Assembly (NCBI GenBank): GCA_029339505.1 | Contig: JAQISU010000058.1 | Span: 1,366,001 to 1,430,000, forward strand | DNA: 64,000 bases | Origin: Unio delphinus | Taxonomy: Eukaryota; Mollusca; Bivalvia; Unionida; Unionidae | Direction: 5' to 3' | Shown: piece after piece, positions 1-11,640 of the stretch | Position numbering within the stretch: the first letter of the stretch is position 1 | How the letters are laid out: every line of letters starts with the position of its first letter | Made by a program: the position numbers and the translations under genes | Notes under the pieces: model-generated | Seen by the model: only the letters and a program-made list of their open reading frames with translations | The model's database searches: none | What the model was told of the DNA's origin: nothing

Positions 1-425
1 CAGACAAATACTTTAAAATAAACCAAACCTTTTATAAGATAATAGAAATAAGTGCTCTGTGCTTGTTTCAGAATCTTCATACATCTCCTGAATGGTTCAG
101 CAAATTGTTTAAAATGACAAAAATATGCATATCATTACTAAACTACAGTGGTTCCTTTCAGCAGAAGCTACTCTTAAGATAGAATACCCCCATTATAGGA
201 ATCCACCTTGCTCAACAAAAAAATCATATATTAAATATTTTAACCATTTTTATAAAACTACTCTATGTCTAATAAGACCCTTTTACTGGAACAACTTCAA
301 ACCATTTAAGCAACAACAGAAGCACCCCCCCCATCAACCGTGCAAGAAAATATAAAATAATTGTAAGATAAGGAAAATTGGTAAAACCAGTTCTATTTAA
401 CCTACAGGTACTTATCCTTACTTAC
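1..425 (-). other. Intron (partial) downstream of the last visible exon
   Basis: AT-rich sequence following the GT donor of the exon ending at 426. The gene must continue past position 1, because the exon ends between codons without a stop. I see no further exon, repeat or element here; the short plus-strand reading frame has no recognisable features. Confidence 0.6.
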
Positions 426-636
426 CACTTTGACAGATGAATCTGAATTCTCGTACTTCTCTAAAAGCTGGTCCATGTATGAGAAAACCTTTTCTTGGCG
501 AGCCATTTCTCGTTTCATCTGTCTCCACTCGTATCGTTCACGCCATTCATCAAGCTCTTCTTGACTGTGTGCATAGCGGCAAAGGTTGTACATTTCTGGG
601 ACATGAGAATACTGACACTTGAATCCATCCTCATGC
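426..636 (-). CDS. ZC3H7: ZC3H7-like gene, last visible exon: final CCCH finger and basic coiled-coil tail
   Basis: The acceptor is a pyrimidine-rich tract ending TTTTTAG; the donor is GTG|GTAAGT. The first base completes a Lys codon split with the upstream exon (incoming phase 2) and the exon ends in phase 0. With the Cys at the end of the previous exon it forms a CCCH finger of spacing C-x8-C-x11-C-x3-H, ending CRYAH, followed by SQEELDEWRERYEW. That is the same post-finger pattern (acidic, then an aromatic W) seen after every finger in this protein. A charged helix rich in Arg, Lys and Glu follows (RQMKREMARQEKVFSYMDQL), probably a coiled coil. In ZC3H7 proteins the last finger sits next to a similar basic tail near the C-terminus. 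No stop codon is reached, so at least one more exon lies beyond position 1. The long x11 spacing is unusual for a CCCH finger. Confidence 0.88.
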
Positions 637-812
637 CTAAAAACAAAAGAAAGCAAGTGTAACAAGAATGAAACAATCCAGACTACCTATCAAAATATAT
701 TCTTATAAAGGACATTTGCACATATTACTATACTTGGAGATAAAAGTAAAAAAATTGAGCATGTATTAGAATGAAGTGCATTAGCTTCATCGCTATCCAC
801 CCAAAATATAAA

Positions 813-2787
813 CATGATTCACACGCTGTTCTAAAGATAAACTTCCAGGTCATTTCCAGGAAGACATTAATTTTTTCATGGTTCACATATGACCATTACT
901 GAATGTCATTAAAGAACATTTTAGATTGTAAAACATGCATTTTCTAAATCTAAAGATGTTTCTCTTTCAAAACTCTCTAAAACATCAAAATCAGAAAATT
1001 TGATCATGTACAAAACCACAAAATGTATCACATTAAACAAGTCTGATTATATTCCTATAAATTGCATGAAAAGTCATTTAAATGTACAAATTATAAATTT
1101 TAGCTTTATTTTGCTGACCTGCATTACATAATGAACATAAAATAGTTTTGTTTCCATTTTTAAAAAAAAAAAATTAGAATCTTGTCTGGTAATGAAGAGT
1201 TTAACGCTGAATTTATCTGTGCCAATAAAATCCCAAAGAAGATTTTTCAAACAACCTAATCTCCTTAAGGTGGATCTGATTAAAAATCCATCGTTTAAAA
1301 AGACATTTTCAACAGGGTTGATTTAAATTTTCACAAGAGACCTTCAAAATTATATACTGTTGTAAAAACAAGGACTGAATTTTCTGTAAAGCTAGTATTC
1401 TTGTAATTTGCTAAACCAGTCACCAAACCTGTATTGATACAGGGGCTCAAATCAGTTTTTAATTTATAAGGGACAACAATTTCTCATTCAATCTCTGAGA
1501 TTAAAAAATTTGGAATACAAATTTGGTTTATATCGAATAGCAGCCTGTATTCTAAGCTGGGTTTCCTCCGAATATTCCCACCTCATTTTTCATATTTGGA
1601 CATTTAGGTTGGGATGTGGGATCGTTGCAATTGCATATAGAAAATTTGGAATTTACCACCACCATGCAGTAACAACATATGGTAGTCGCTTATCAGCAGG
1701 CCTAGAAAATTTAAACTTATGTCATATCGATTGAAACCTGCATGAAATCAACAGGAGAATGATTTATTTTCTCAGAAATGGCAAGTATTATTATCATTAT
1801 GTCTTTAATGCGTTAACAGACTAGACGAAAGTATGGCACTGATGAATTCTGACCCGGTAAACGCCATATGCATTACTAGTCACTTCACAAATCTCAAATG
1901 ACAGCATCTTAACTCTATTAGTCACATGATATCAACAACAAAGTCCACTTTAATGTTGTTATACAGAAATTCAATAATATTAAATTAAAGTCAGATAACG
2001 TTTTTGTAAAAATCAGCAATAGAGCCAGTCTGATTTATCAAGCAGAGAGCACACTGTCAATGTGGTAAACATATGATACAACCAGTATCCAGTAGTTGTT
2101 CTCTGAATGTATAAATATGGAGAATGTTTGTTTTTGTATTTTTATTACAACCAGTATACAACTTTCATTTAATAGTATTTTTTTTCTCTACAACATTTGA
2201 AAATGTGGGTTGTTAGATTTGTGTACTCGTGCAACTGGCAATGCAAATCACAAATACCAGGTCACATTTCATCAATGCCGTAGTTTTGTCTTTCAGCAGA
2301 TTAAAGACATAAAAATGTTAATAAGTAATTTTCATATCCATTTCATGCTTGGATCATTCAATCTAACAACATCAAAAGTTTGCTAGGCCAAGTGGTAAGT
2401 GTAAATGATTTGCCACCATGATGTTTGCCTATTGTGATGCTAGAGTGGTTTTCATACCTTCCAGGTAAGAAGAGATACAGCAGCTGACTTGGAAATTAAA
2501 AGTCTACTAGATGAATCTAATCTACTGAGCGTTTGGATAGACTCAGCAAATATGTTTATTGCCAGCACCTAAATGATCCATACTGCACCCTCGGAATATT
2601 CTGGTTATGATCAGTTTAATTCCGACTCAATTACATGACAATTTCGGGCATCAAGTGGTGGCGGATAATTTCCAGGTTTTTCCCCGACTGTCATCAATAT
2701 TTGTGAAATTTCCTGACTTTTCACTGTCAGGATTTTTTAAATATCATTTCTCCCAACTTTGTCCAGATTTTCTGGTAGTGAAATATA
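813..2787. mobile_element. Decayed non-autonomous hAT-like element (family H1, copy 1)
   Basis: The left end (catgattcacacgctgttct, then repeated ttccaggt motifs) matches the left end of the element at 8985. The right end (tttccccgactgtcatcaatatttg through ttctggtagtgaaat) matches the right end of that element. Internal blocks also correspond, for example acaaaaccacaaaatgt near 1010, ctgtgccaataaaa near 1216 and accagtcaccaaacct near 1415. The segment carrying the ORF in the 8985 copy is missing here, so this is a deletion derivative with mutated ends. Part of its right half (about 2040-2480) is shared with the copy at 37000-37785. Confidence 0.7.
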
Positions 2788-3387
2788 AAGAAAATCTATC
2801 AAGGAGCTTAGAAAATAGATGCAAATGAAAATCTTTAACCAACTGATTGTTATTTTAATGACTGTGATCATGAACTGAATGTCAAAGGGGCAAGCATGTA
2901 TTTTAATGTGTCTAAGTTTCACGATTCCTACAAAACAAAATCCATTAAGGAGTTTAGAAATACTGGCAAATCAAAAAGCTTAAACCAGAACCCTAACCTG
3001 TACATTAATTTCTTGGTGGTGGAGGGGTTGTTTTAATATCTACCAGCTACTACTCCAAGGAATATTTTGCTTGGCCATTGACTTTTCATTGTGACAATGC
3101 AATGGGGTAAGCATGCTAATCACAGAAAAAAAGGTTTTGGCTTCATTCATTCCAAGAATGAAATCACATCAAGGAGTTTAGGAAAAAACAATACAAACAC
3201 AAATCTTCTATGACTGACAGCTTGATCCCTGGTCAATAGAATTAGCATGTCTGTAATAGAATGATTTTTCACAAGTGCCCACATAGTAGATTGAATTTTT
3301 TAAGCTTTGTAATAATTATTGCGAAGTATAACGAGAATCTAACTTCAAGCAAAGCCTTAATGAAAACGTCTGTAACTTTGATTTCAA

Positions 3388-3467
3388 TGTAAAAGGGACA
3401 AGTAAAGATGGCGGATGCTCTAACCACAAGGCCACCCAAGCAGTTGTAAAAGGGACAGGTAAAGATG
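3388..3467 (-). repeat. 33-bp tRNA-like SINE head between 23-bp direct repeats
   Basis: Positions 3411-3444 hold, on the minus strand, a tRNA A-box-like segment (gtggccttgtggttagagca type) similar to the head of the second SINE family at 27523-27840 and 37786-37923. It is bounded by direct repeats at 3388-3410 and 3445-3467 with one mismatch, in the manner of a target-site duplication. Only the head of the SINE is present. Confidence 0.45.
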
Positions 3468-3839
3468 TTGTTAAAGTAATTGTCTTAGTTTCATAATCTT
3501 TTGTACCATGTTCCATATAAATCAAAATCTATCAAAGGGCAATAGGAAAAAACCAAAATCTTAACTGTTGATGACAACAATGGCAAAAAGTGACTGCTGT
3601 GTCTCAAGACGCACTAATGTGGGCTTGTCAATCAAATCAATAAATGCTCATCCCACTGGATTATGGAAAAATGTTACCTACAAGTGTGGACTTGACAATA
3701 AATCAGTCTCTGGATGGCTGAATCGACTGAATAACAACTTAGTTGGATAATGTTGAAAATGACACTCTTGGTAACAGTACAAGGACTATTAACTGTAACC
3801 AAGGCATACATTATTTCGAAGGAAAATCCATGCACTTAC

Positions 3840-4170
3840 TTGCCACACAGTTCATAGCTTCTAAGCGGTATACCCCATGGTGGCTGTCTATAGTTCCACT
3901 GATGTTCCTTATCAGAATTCACATTAAAGGTGTGTCTCTCAGAAGCACAGTGTTCATCCCATTGCTTCTGACTGTTACAGCTCAGTCCACAGTAGTGACA
4001 GTAATACGTGTTGGTCTGTCCACCTATTGGCACTGCCATACGTCCGGAAAACATGGAAGCCTGACGAGATACCGATACTACAGACTCTCCACTTATCTTG
4101 GGCTTGGCTGCTGCTGCCCGGATTTTTTGAGACTCACGACTGACCTCAGCTAGAGTCTCAAGGGTTGACA
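3840..4170 (-). CDS. ZC3H7: ZC3H7-like gene exon: C2H2 zinc finger
   Basis: The acceptor is ...ttcatatttcag|TG and the donor is CAA|GTAAGT. Incoming phase is 1 (the upstream G plus TG makes Val) and outgoing phase is 2, matching both neighbours. The exon encodes a linker (STLETLAEVSRESQKIRAAA) and then a C2H2 finger, YYCHYCGLSCNSQKQWDEH...H, with spacing C-x2-C-x12-H-x5-H. This is the matrin/U1-C-like class that binds double-stranded or structured RNA and is a hallmark of ZC3H7 proteins, where it lies between the third and last CCCH fingers. After it come an aromatic segment (WNYRQPPWGIPLRSYELC) and the first Cys of the final CCCH finger, which is completed by the next exon at 636-426. The plus-strand reading frame over the same bases is an antisense shadow. 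Confidence 0.92.
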
Positions 4171-5671
4171 CTGAAATATGAATTGCAACAGGTTACATAC
4201 ATTCATTAACATTTGTCCCAATCAATTATTGTCATTATGAAAATGGAGAATACAAATTTGTATCTTGTATTCTTCCACTAACATAAAAAAACAACAACAC
4301 AGCTATGGATCATTGAAACTAGTTTTATAGAACAATATGGAGAAGACGATGACAGGTAAGATGAATCTACTTAGAAACAAAAGTATATCAATTATTGCCA
4401 AGAATATATGGAATGGTGTAAATGTTTAATGCCAAGATAAAACAAGTCAGGAGCCTTAAAATGCGATATGCCATGACAGCTGTTTTAGATATGTACTTTA
4501 ACCAGTTAACTACTGTGAGTTTAAGCTAATGTCAAGGCCACCATGAAGGAAATGTAAATATGCCATTCATTTATATGCACAAACATACAAAGTTTCATCA
4601 GTGCAAAAGAAAGATTTGTCTAAATGTAATAAGGTTAAAGATAAGTGAACATATATACAAAATGTGAACAAAACATCACAATATTGATATATAGTTTGAT
4701 AAGTTCTAGAAATGTTATGATAAACAATTGTTGCCCATCCTAAAACTACTTTGTACTCCAAGATAAAATATAAAATATTAAGACACTAAAATTCTTTAAA
4801 GAAAATTTAGAGGGTATTCAAGAAGGCTAGAGACTGCATGTACACTCTATAATCAATACACCGCTGTACCCAAATGTAAAAAAGAGTTAACAGATAACTA
4901 AATGAACTGTCTTAGCAATAAAACATCATGCCAAGTGTGATGAGAATTTATCAACATGTTTTGAATATATATAAAATTTTGGTATAATGCTACTGCTAAT
5001 CCTGTGGAGCAATGTTTTTAAAACTATAAAGATAAGAATTGCACAAATATTTCATGAAGATAAAACCTACCCTAAAAATATGAATGTTAAGCAAGATAAA
5101 ATATAAAAGGAAGGAATATCAAAATTCTGCAAAAAGTACGTCTAAATTAAAGACCAAGGTAAAATATGTAACATCCTTAAAATATATGGTTGTCATTGGA
5201 GGAACTTCAATCACACTTTTAACTCATTTACTAAATCATGTTAAGGACATTACTGTCGTGTGATAACTTGGGCTGACCTTGTCATTTATTGCAGGGCTGT
5301 CAATAGCATTTATGGAAAAATAGACAAAAAATGTATGCTGGGAGTTGAGGTCTTGGCATGTCAAGGATAATGCTTTTGGACCAGAATACCCTTATTATAA
5401 ACAAATCATTGCACATCAGTGAGAAACTGACACCTTAATAAACATACCTAACATTTGCTATCCTATCACATACCGGAACAATATGTGGGAATGTAACAGT
5501 CGCTGTTGTAGTGTCAGACCTACTGGTACTAGTAACCTTTCCAAAACTTACAGAACTGTTTAAACTCAAGTCACTCAAGCATAAAAATGAAGTCATAGTG
5601 AACTAGTTTTTACTAAGGTTCAGTTAATCTGTTAAAGATGTATCCATGTATCTGTGTCAAATACTACATGA

Positions 5672-5920
5672 TGGAAAGAAAATGCCAAACACTACAAAAT
5701 AGAAAATGCCAAACACTACAAAAAAGAAAATGCCAAACATTACATGATGGAATGAAAATGCAAAACACTACAAAATAGAAAGAAAATGCCAAACATTACA
5801 TGATGGAATGAAAATGCCAAACATTACATGATGGAAAGAAAATAACAAACACTATAAGATGGAAAGAAAATGCCAAACATTGCATGATCGAAAGGTAATG
5901 ACAAAAACTACATAATGATA
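5672..5920. repeat. Irregular tandem repeat, about 23-29-bp units
   Basis: Roughly nine degenerate units of the form gaaaatgccaaacattacat with gatggaa or aaaataga spacers. Unit length varies, suggesting old slippage plus indels. Confidence 0.75.
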
Positions 5921-6510
5921 GCTGCCAACCCCTCCACAGTACATAAATATTAACTGCCTATGACAAAAATATAATTTTCAGGAACAAATACTGATTTGTA
6001 AAACTTGAATGCATATGTAACTATTTACAACCATCATTAAAGTAGGACAGTATATTACTTAATCAAAGTTACATGTGTTGCACTCTTGCATCTTCTGAAT
6101 TGGGTACTCTGTTCCATTTGGGTGCCCATTTAGAATGTGCAAGGGTGCAACACACTCATCAGCTGTTTATAGGAGAGTTTTATACACCTTGTTTTTTTCT
6201 TCAATCATTATTATTTCAAAGTATTATCTTTCAATGATGATCATTTGCAATTTTACTGTCTGGAGAACATGTTCAACACTAGTAATTGAAAGAGAAATAT
6301 TAATTTTTATAAGAAATTTAGTAAACCAAAGTCTGATCTAATTACATCAAGCTTCTCTCTGGGATCTCTATTTGTCATTATGTTCAGGCTGAGTTGCTTA
6401 AGATGAAATTTATAAGCTTTTTCATGCCGTTTTATGTCATTGGCACCTACATGCTTGGTAGTGAAATCACATTACACAATTTGCAAAACAAAGGCACAAT
6501 AGCTAGATAA

Positions 6511-7330
6511 TAATATTCTATGCTGTAACAAGGAACACTAGCTATAAATAATATTCCATGTCGTAGCAAGGAACACTAGCTATAAATAATATTCCATGTC
6601 GTAGCAAGGAACACTAGCTATAAATAATATTCCATGTCGTAGCAAGGAACACTAGCTATAAATAATATTCCATGTCGTAGCAAGGAACACTAGCTATAAA
6701 TAATATTCCATGTCGTAGCAAGGAACACTAGCTATGAATAATATTCCATTTCGTAGCAAGGAACACTAGCTATGAATAATATTCCATGTCATAGCAAGGA
6801 ACACTAGCTATAAATAATATTCCATGTCGTAGCAAGGAACACTAGCTATAAATAATATTCCATGTCGTAGCAAGGAACACTAGCTATAAATAATATTCCA
6901 TGTCGTAGCAAGGAACACTAGCTATAAATAATATTCCATGTCGTAGCAAGGAACACTAGCTATAAATAATATTCCATGTCGTAGCAAGGAACACTAGCTA
7001 TAAATAATATTCCATGTCGTAGCAAGGAACACTAGCTATAAATAATATTCCATGTCGTAGCAAGGAACACTAGCTATGAATAATATTCCATGTTGTAGCA
7101 AGGAATATTGACTATGAATAATATTCAAAGTTGTAGCAAGAAATATTAGCTATGAATAACATTCCAAGTTGTAGCAAGGCAAAATAGCTATGAATAATAT
7201 TCCAAATTGTAGCAAGGAAAATTAAATATGAATAACTTTCCAAGTTGTAGTGAGATACAATAGCTATGAATATTATTCCAAGTTGTAACAAGGAATATTA
7301 GCTATGAATAATATTCCAAGTTGTAGCAAG
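6511..7330. repeat. 38-bp minisatellite, about 21 units
   Basis: The unit is aataatattccatgtcgtag followed by caaggaacactagctata. Units between about 6540 and 7070 are almost identical. Those from about 7080 to 7330 diverge progressively (tgttgtagc, gaatattagc), and the last one lies only 24 bases from the donor of the exon at 7355. Confidence 0.95.
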
Positions 7331-7354
7331 GAGAATTTTGCCAAGGTAACTTAC

Positions 7355-7703
7355 CATTATTAATACACATCCATTTCCAGACCTCCAGTTCTTCATTACT
7401 GTGGGCAAACTGACAAGGCCCTCCTCCAGTATACTGACATTTGTTCCTATCCCGAATATATTTGCATACAATGAAATTGAAGCCTGCAGGCACTTTTCTC
7501 GGTAGGGGACGAACCTCCTTGTTGGAGGGACTGTGGAGGTAGATTTTATTGCGAATCCAGTTGGCATGGCTCTTCTGGCAGCGGTCTTTACTGCTGTCTT
7601 GGAAACTCAACAGGCCTTTAGTCCAGCAAGTGCCACATACCTCATTTACAACAAACGGACAAAGATCCTCACTGCCAGCATGGTTTGACTGTTGGTCAGG
7701 GAT
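7355..7703 (-). CDS. ZC3H7: ZC3H7-like gene exon: fourth CCCH finger module
   Basis: The donor is AATG|GTAAGT, outgoing phase 1. The acceptor is taataaacaag|ATC, incoming phase 0; an alternative acceptor 15 bases downstream (caacag|TCA, start at 7688) keeps frame and would drop five residues. The product begins with a CxxC knuckle (EVCGTCWTKG) and then KDRCQKSHANWIRNKIYLHS. A basic-Pro stretch (VRPLPRKVPAGFNF) leads to the finger VCKYIRDRNKCQYTGGGPC followed by QFAH, spacing C-x8-C-x7-C-x3-H. SNEELEVWKWM follows. The order CxxC knuckle, W/R-rich linker, CCCH finger, acidic-W helix is the repeated module of ZC3H7 proteins, which bind RNA stem-loops. Homology of the family is clear; the exact acceptor is the main uncertainty. 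Confidence 0.88.
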
Positions 7704-7800
7704 CTTGTTTATTAAAATAAAATAAAATTTGAATTGGACAAGAGAAGAGAAATTTTAATTAGGCACAACTATATAACCCAAAACTAGTATGAACAAATAA

Positions 7801-8331
7801 ATATAACATAATGTGATAATGAACATGCAGCCAATAAGATTAAAATATAACATAATGTGATAATGAACATGCAGCCAATAAGATTAAAATATAACATAAT
7901 GTGATAATGAACATGCAGCCAATAAGATTAAAATATAACATAATGTGATAATGAACATGCAGCCAATAAGATTAAAATATAACATAATGTGATAATGAAC
8001 ATGCAGCCAATAAGATTAAAATATAACATAATGTGATAATGAACATGCAGCCAATAAGATTAAAATATAACATAATGTGATAATGAACATGCAGCCAATA
8101 AGATTAAAATATAACATAATGTGATAATGAACATGCAGCCAATAAGATTAAAATATAACATAATGTGATAATGAACATGCAGCCAATAAGATTAAAATAT
8201 AACATAATGTGATAATGAACATGCAGCCAATAAGATTAAAATATAACATAATGTGATAATGAACATGCAGCCAATAAGATTAAAATATAACATAATGTGA
8301 TAATGAACATGCAGCCAATAAGATTAAAATA
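7801..8331. repeat. 44-bp minisatellite, 12 near-identical units
   Basis: The unit is atataacataatgtgataat followed by gaacatgcagccaataagattaaa. By eye the copies are essentially identical, indicating recent expansion or homogenisation. The array starts about 100 bases upstream (in gene orientation) of the acceptor of the exon at 7703. Confidence 0.96.
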
Positions 8332-8984
8332 CTTGGGACTAGTATCTTCTATACTGGTTTATAACTCGAATCCATCTGCAAACAACATAGACCCGATTCT
8401 GCCAGTACAATACAGCAGATCAGAGTCTACACTGTTCTACTGATTACTCAACAAGCGACACAAACAGATTTCCTGGCACATTATGTGACAGCAGATCCAG
8501 GTCTGTGCACTTTGCATTTAGATTTAATTTGTGAGAATACAAAGTTTTTATATTGAGAAATGGGCCAAATTTGCATTTTCACAATCACAAGGTAAGAATT
8601 AATGGAAAGGACTTCTTTTTTTTAGCATATCTTGAATACCTTGAAAACAAATTTTAGTGACATCATCACAATCCATGGTAGTTGTAATGATGAGGCATTT
8701 TCTGACACTACCATACAGTGTGAATAATATTAGAAAAGATAATTTTTCTTGAAATCCTCATTCCCCAACTCGACTACATCACTCAAACATTTGCTGGTTG
8801 AGAAATATTGTAAAGTTGTATGAATATGAATGTTTAGGTGTTGGTCAAGGAACAAGCCATCCAGTTAGCTAATCTGCCGATGACTAGTTGAGCTAAAAAC
8901 ATAATCTCAGTCTGATATCTAAGTCCGCTTCTAACAAAAGGAAAATTTTCCACTGATTTGGACCAAGGCTGCAAGAACATCAGA

Positions 8985-11386
8985 CATGGTTCCCACACTT
9001 TTTTAAAGAAAAATTTCCAGGTCTTTTCCAGGTTTTTTCCAGGATAAAATTCAGTTTTTCAAGGTTCATTTATAACCAACACAAAATGAAATTAAAGAAC
9101 ATTTTAGCTTAGAATTTTTTTTAAATTCAAATTAAATGCTGTTTCTATTCCAAGTCTCTTCTATATCATTTAAATGAGGCAAATAACCATGTACCAAACC
9201 ACAAAATGTTTCACAAGAAACAGATATTACTTCTGAAAATCACAAGTCTAATGTAACTGTTTACAATGTACAGACTGAAACTGCACTGCATTATGTTGGT
9301 ATGGGAAATCTAACAGAATGAACAACAGCAACTAGTTTGTTTTCCTTTCAAACTTTTAATTCTAAAGAAATTAGTAAACACTTTAAGTCTATGTGCATGA
9401 TATTACAACAAATGGAAAATTAAATATCAGTAGTTATATACTGGCTGATTGAGATTGATTGTAAAATGTTGACAGACAAGATGTTTTATAACATGCATGC
9501 ATCTTTTATATGAGAAAGTAATTCCCTCAAGTTCATGTTCAAGCTAGAATTCTGCTGGGGATTATGGCCAAACAGTCTTAAATGTTATTAAGCAGATGCA
9601 CTTTTCACTGAATTCTTTCTTTGCAACTTCCAGCTCCTCCTCTTTGTCCATTGCTCTTCTACGCAGAGTATTGGCTTTTGTTATGTGAGCAAAGCTACGT
9701 AATTCTTCAGCTTTATCTGAAGCTTTGTTTGCATCTGTAAACAAGAACTTAATGTCCAATTCCAGCATTTTTATCTTTTTTCCTAATGTTCCAACTTCTT
9801 CTTCCATGAGTTTTCTCTTCATACATTTCTTTTCCCTTTCCTTCTCTGTCTTTTGAGCTTCTAAATGAGTGTGGTACTTTTGCCTGGCACTCTGTGCTGA
9901 CTGTAGGAGTTCCTTTGACACCACTAATCCCTTCAATCCTCCAACACTCTTTATATGGTCCTTTATTACTCTGCGTGCAATCAATCTATTTTCTGAAAGA
10001 TTTTGTGTACTAACTTCTTTGTTCACAGAAAATCCACGTTCTACACTAGCCTGGCCATGTGACAAAAGTAGAAGCACACGGACTACATTCCAAACCCTAC
10101 TATACATCTCCTTGCCTGCCATACTGTTATAAAACAGCTCGTCTACCCTGTCTTCAGTTTTTCTAAATTTCTTGAACTCTGGCAGATGCTGTGCCTCTTG
10201 TACAAATTTTGTATACTCCTCTTTTATTTGATCACACTCATTTATATCAACTCTTAGACATGAGTGAAGAATGTTCAGTAATCTGTGCCAATAAAAAAAA
10301 AAAACTCTGTAAAAAAGAATATTTTTCAAACATTCTAAGCACCTTTAGTGGATTAGTTTAAAATCCATCTCTTGAAAAAGAAAATAAGTTAATGATAATA
10401 GAGTTGATTAAAACTGACAAAAAGCCCTTCAAAAAGTAAATATCATGACCATCCTACTAGATTGAATTGCCTGAAAATCCACTCGTGTCTGCTTATAATC
10501 TGATAAAGCAGTCACCAAACCTCTTCTGATTACTAACATTGACTGCAAACTATAATTAAAGAATTAATGCAGATATTTCAAGCTACACCTCAAACGGAAT
10601 AACAATTTAGCGCCAATGTTTAGCTCGGAATTCAATATTGGATACTTACGTCAAGAATTTGATGAACTACATTCCCGCCAAACTACTCTACAAATGCATC
10701 TACTTAATATGCAACTTTAATACACTGAATGGAATGCTGCTCTCTAATTGGTCCACCAAAATGAGGCTATCGGTTGATACAGTTGACAGGGTCAAGTAAA
10801 ATTCACCGCAAAGGTGTCCAAGGTTACTACTGACAATAATGGCTAATTTCGCATGCAAAAGCACCAAATTAAAAGCTTTAACAGGACATTTTCAGTAACT
10901 TTATAAATCAGAACAAACACTGCAGAGCTGTTTCTTTTATTTCAAAAACTTACAGAGATCACGTACCGCAGTCATGATGCTGGCTTGTTGAGATGATAGA
11001 CTGGTCCTCAAGTCTTCTACGTAATATAAAAATATACCAATCTGTAGTGGTACATCGAAAAACCAGTCTAATAGATCAATCTAATCGACCGAGTGCTTGG
11101 ATTGACTGAACAAATGTGTCAGGCAAGCAACTAATTGATCCATACCGCAACCTTCGAAATTTCCGGTACCGTAATAACTCGAAAAAATATAATTTCACCA
11201 GCTGTTCAATTACAATTTCCACTTGATTATGTGATTTTTTCTGTAATGAAGTGGCTACATAAAAACTCCCGGTTATTTCCCGACTTTCGTCAATATTTGC
11301 AAAATTCCCAAGCTTTTCACGGTCGGGATTTTTTTTGCCATTTCTCCCGACTTTTTCCCGATTTCCCGGTAGCGTGGGAACCCTGA
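8985..11386 (-). mobile_element. hAT-like DNA transposon (family H1, copy 2) with intact ORF
   Basis: The left end starts catggttcccacac and the right end finishes gtgggaaccctg, giving imperfect inverted ends (CATGGTTCCCAC versus CAGGGTTCCCAC). The element is flanked directly by ATCAGA on both sides (8979-8984 and 11387-11392). Both sub-termini are rich in tttccaggt / ttcccgac motifs. An uninterrupted 255-codon minus-strand ORF lies inside at 9562-10329. A 6-bp duplication is shorter than the 8 bp typical of hAT, so the superfamily assignment rests mainly on the protein. Confidence 0.75.
9562..10329 (-). CDS. hAT-type dimerisation-domain protein with C-terminal coiled coil (transposon ORF)
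   Basis: An open frame of 255 codons without introns. Residues about 85-115 contain LLLSHGQASVERGFSVNKEV, which resembles the C-terminal dimerisation region of hAT transposases (the ERxFS-type motif). NLSENRLIARRVIKDHIKS follows. Residues about 145-245 are strongly charged and heptad-like (EAQKTEKEREKKCMKRKLME, then LGKKIKMLELDIKFLFTD), predicting a long coiled coil. Similar proteins are common in aquatic invertebrate genomes and appear to be transposon-derived. The N-terminal catalytic part of a hAT transposase is absent, and the first ~25 residues are hydrophobic and may not be translated. It lies in an intron and is co-oriented with the host gene, inside the element at 8985-11386. It could be a transposase fragment, an exon of a longer transposon gene, or a domesticated single-exon gene. 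Confidence 0.6.
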   Translation of the reverse strand: MKNILFYRVFFFYWHRLLNILHSCLRVDINECDQIKEEYTKFVQEAQHLPEFKKFRKTEDRVDELFYNSMAGKEMYSRVWNVVRVLLLLSHGQASVERGFSVNKEVSTQNLSENRLIARRVIKDHIKSVGGLKGLVVSKELLQSAQSARQKYHTHLEAQKTEKEREKKCMKRKLMEEEVGTLGKKIKMLELDIKFLFTDANKASDKAEELRSFAHITKANTLRRRAMDKEEELEVAKKEFSEKCICLITFKTVWP

Positions 11387-11540
11387 TCAGAACAGGAAGG
11401 GAGTAGGGAAATAAACAGATAAGTAATACACAATTAAAATTATCCCCCCTACCTGTTATTACAATATGCCGAATTTGCCAGCCTGGGTGGAGGCCGATGA
11501 CCCAAAGTAAGCTGTCAAAGTGAACTTGTCATTGCAGTCA

Positions 11541-11640
11541 GTTTGACAATTTGCTGTCAACAGGGTGCAGATTGGCGGACAGTTTGACAATTTGTTGTCA
11601 GTAGGATGCAGATTGGAGGACAGTTTGACAATTTGCTGGG
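11541..11640. repeat. 41-bp tandem repeat, about 2.5 units
   Basis: Units begin gtttgacaatttgctgtca and recur at 11541, 11582 and 11623 with minor substitutions. Confidence 0.85.

Larger units (their letters stand above)
637..3839 (-). other. Intron holding a decayed hAT-like element and a tRNA-like insert
   Basis: A GT-AG intron of about 3.2 kb. It contains the degenerate element at 813-2787 and a short tRNA-like fragment at 3411-3443. I see nothing recognisable in 637-812 or 2788-3387. Confidence 0.7.
4171..7354 (-). other. Intron with two tandem-repeat tracts
   Basis: Nothing recognisable is seen in 4171-5670 or 5921-6504. The remainder is the irregular repeat at 5672-5920 and the 38-bp minisatellite at 6511-7330, which runs up to 24 bases from the splice donor. 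Confidence 0.7.

Noticed and set aside
3743..4153. 136-codon plus-strand frame
   Set aside because: Antisense shadow of the C2H2 exon at 4170-3840, whose splice phases and zinc ligands are convincing.
7801..8331. Regular repeats as a CRISPR array
   Set aside because: Units are contiguous identical repeats with no unique spacers, in an animal gene intron.
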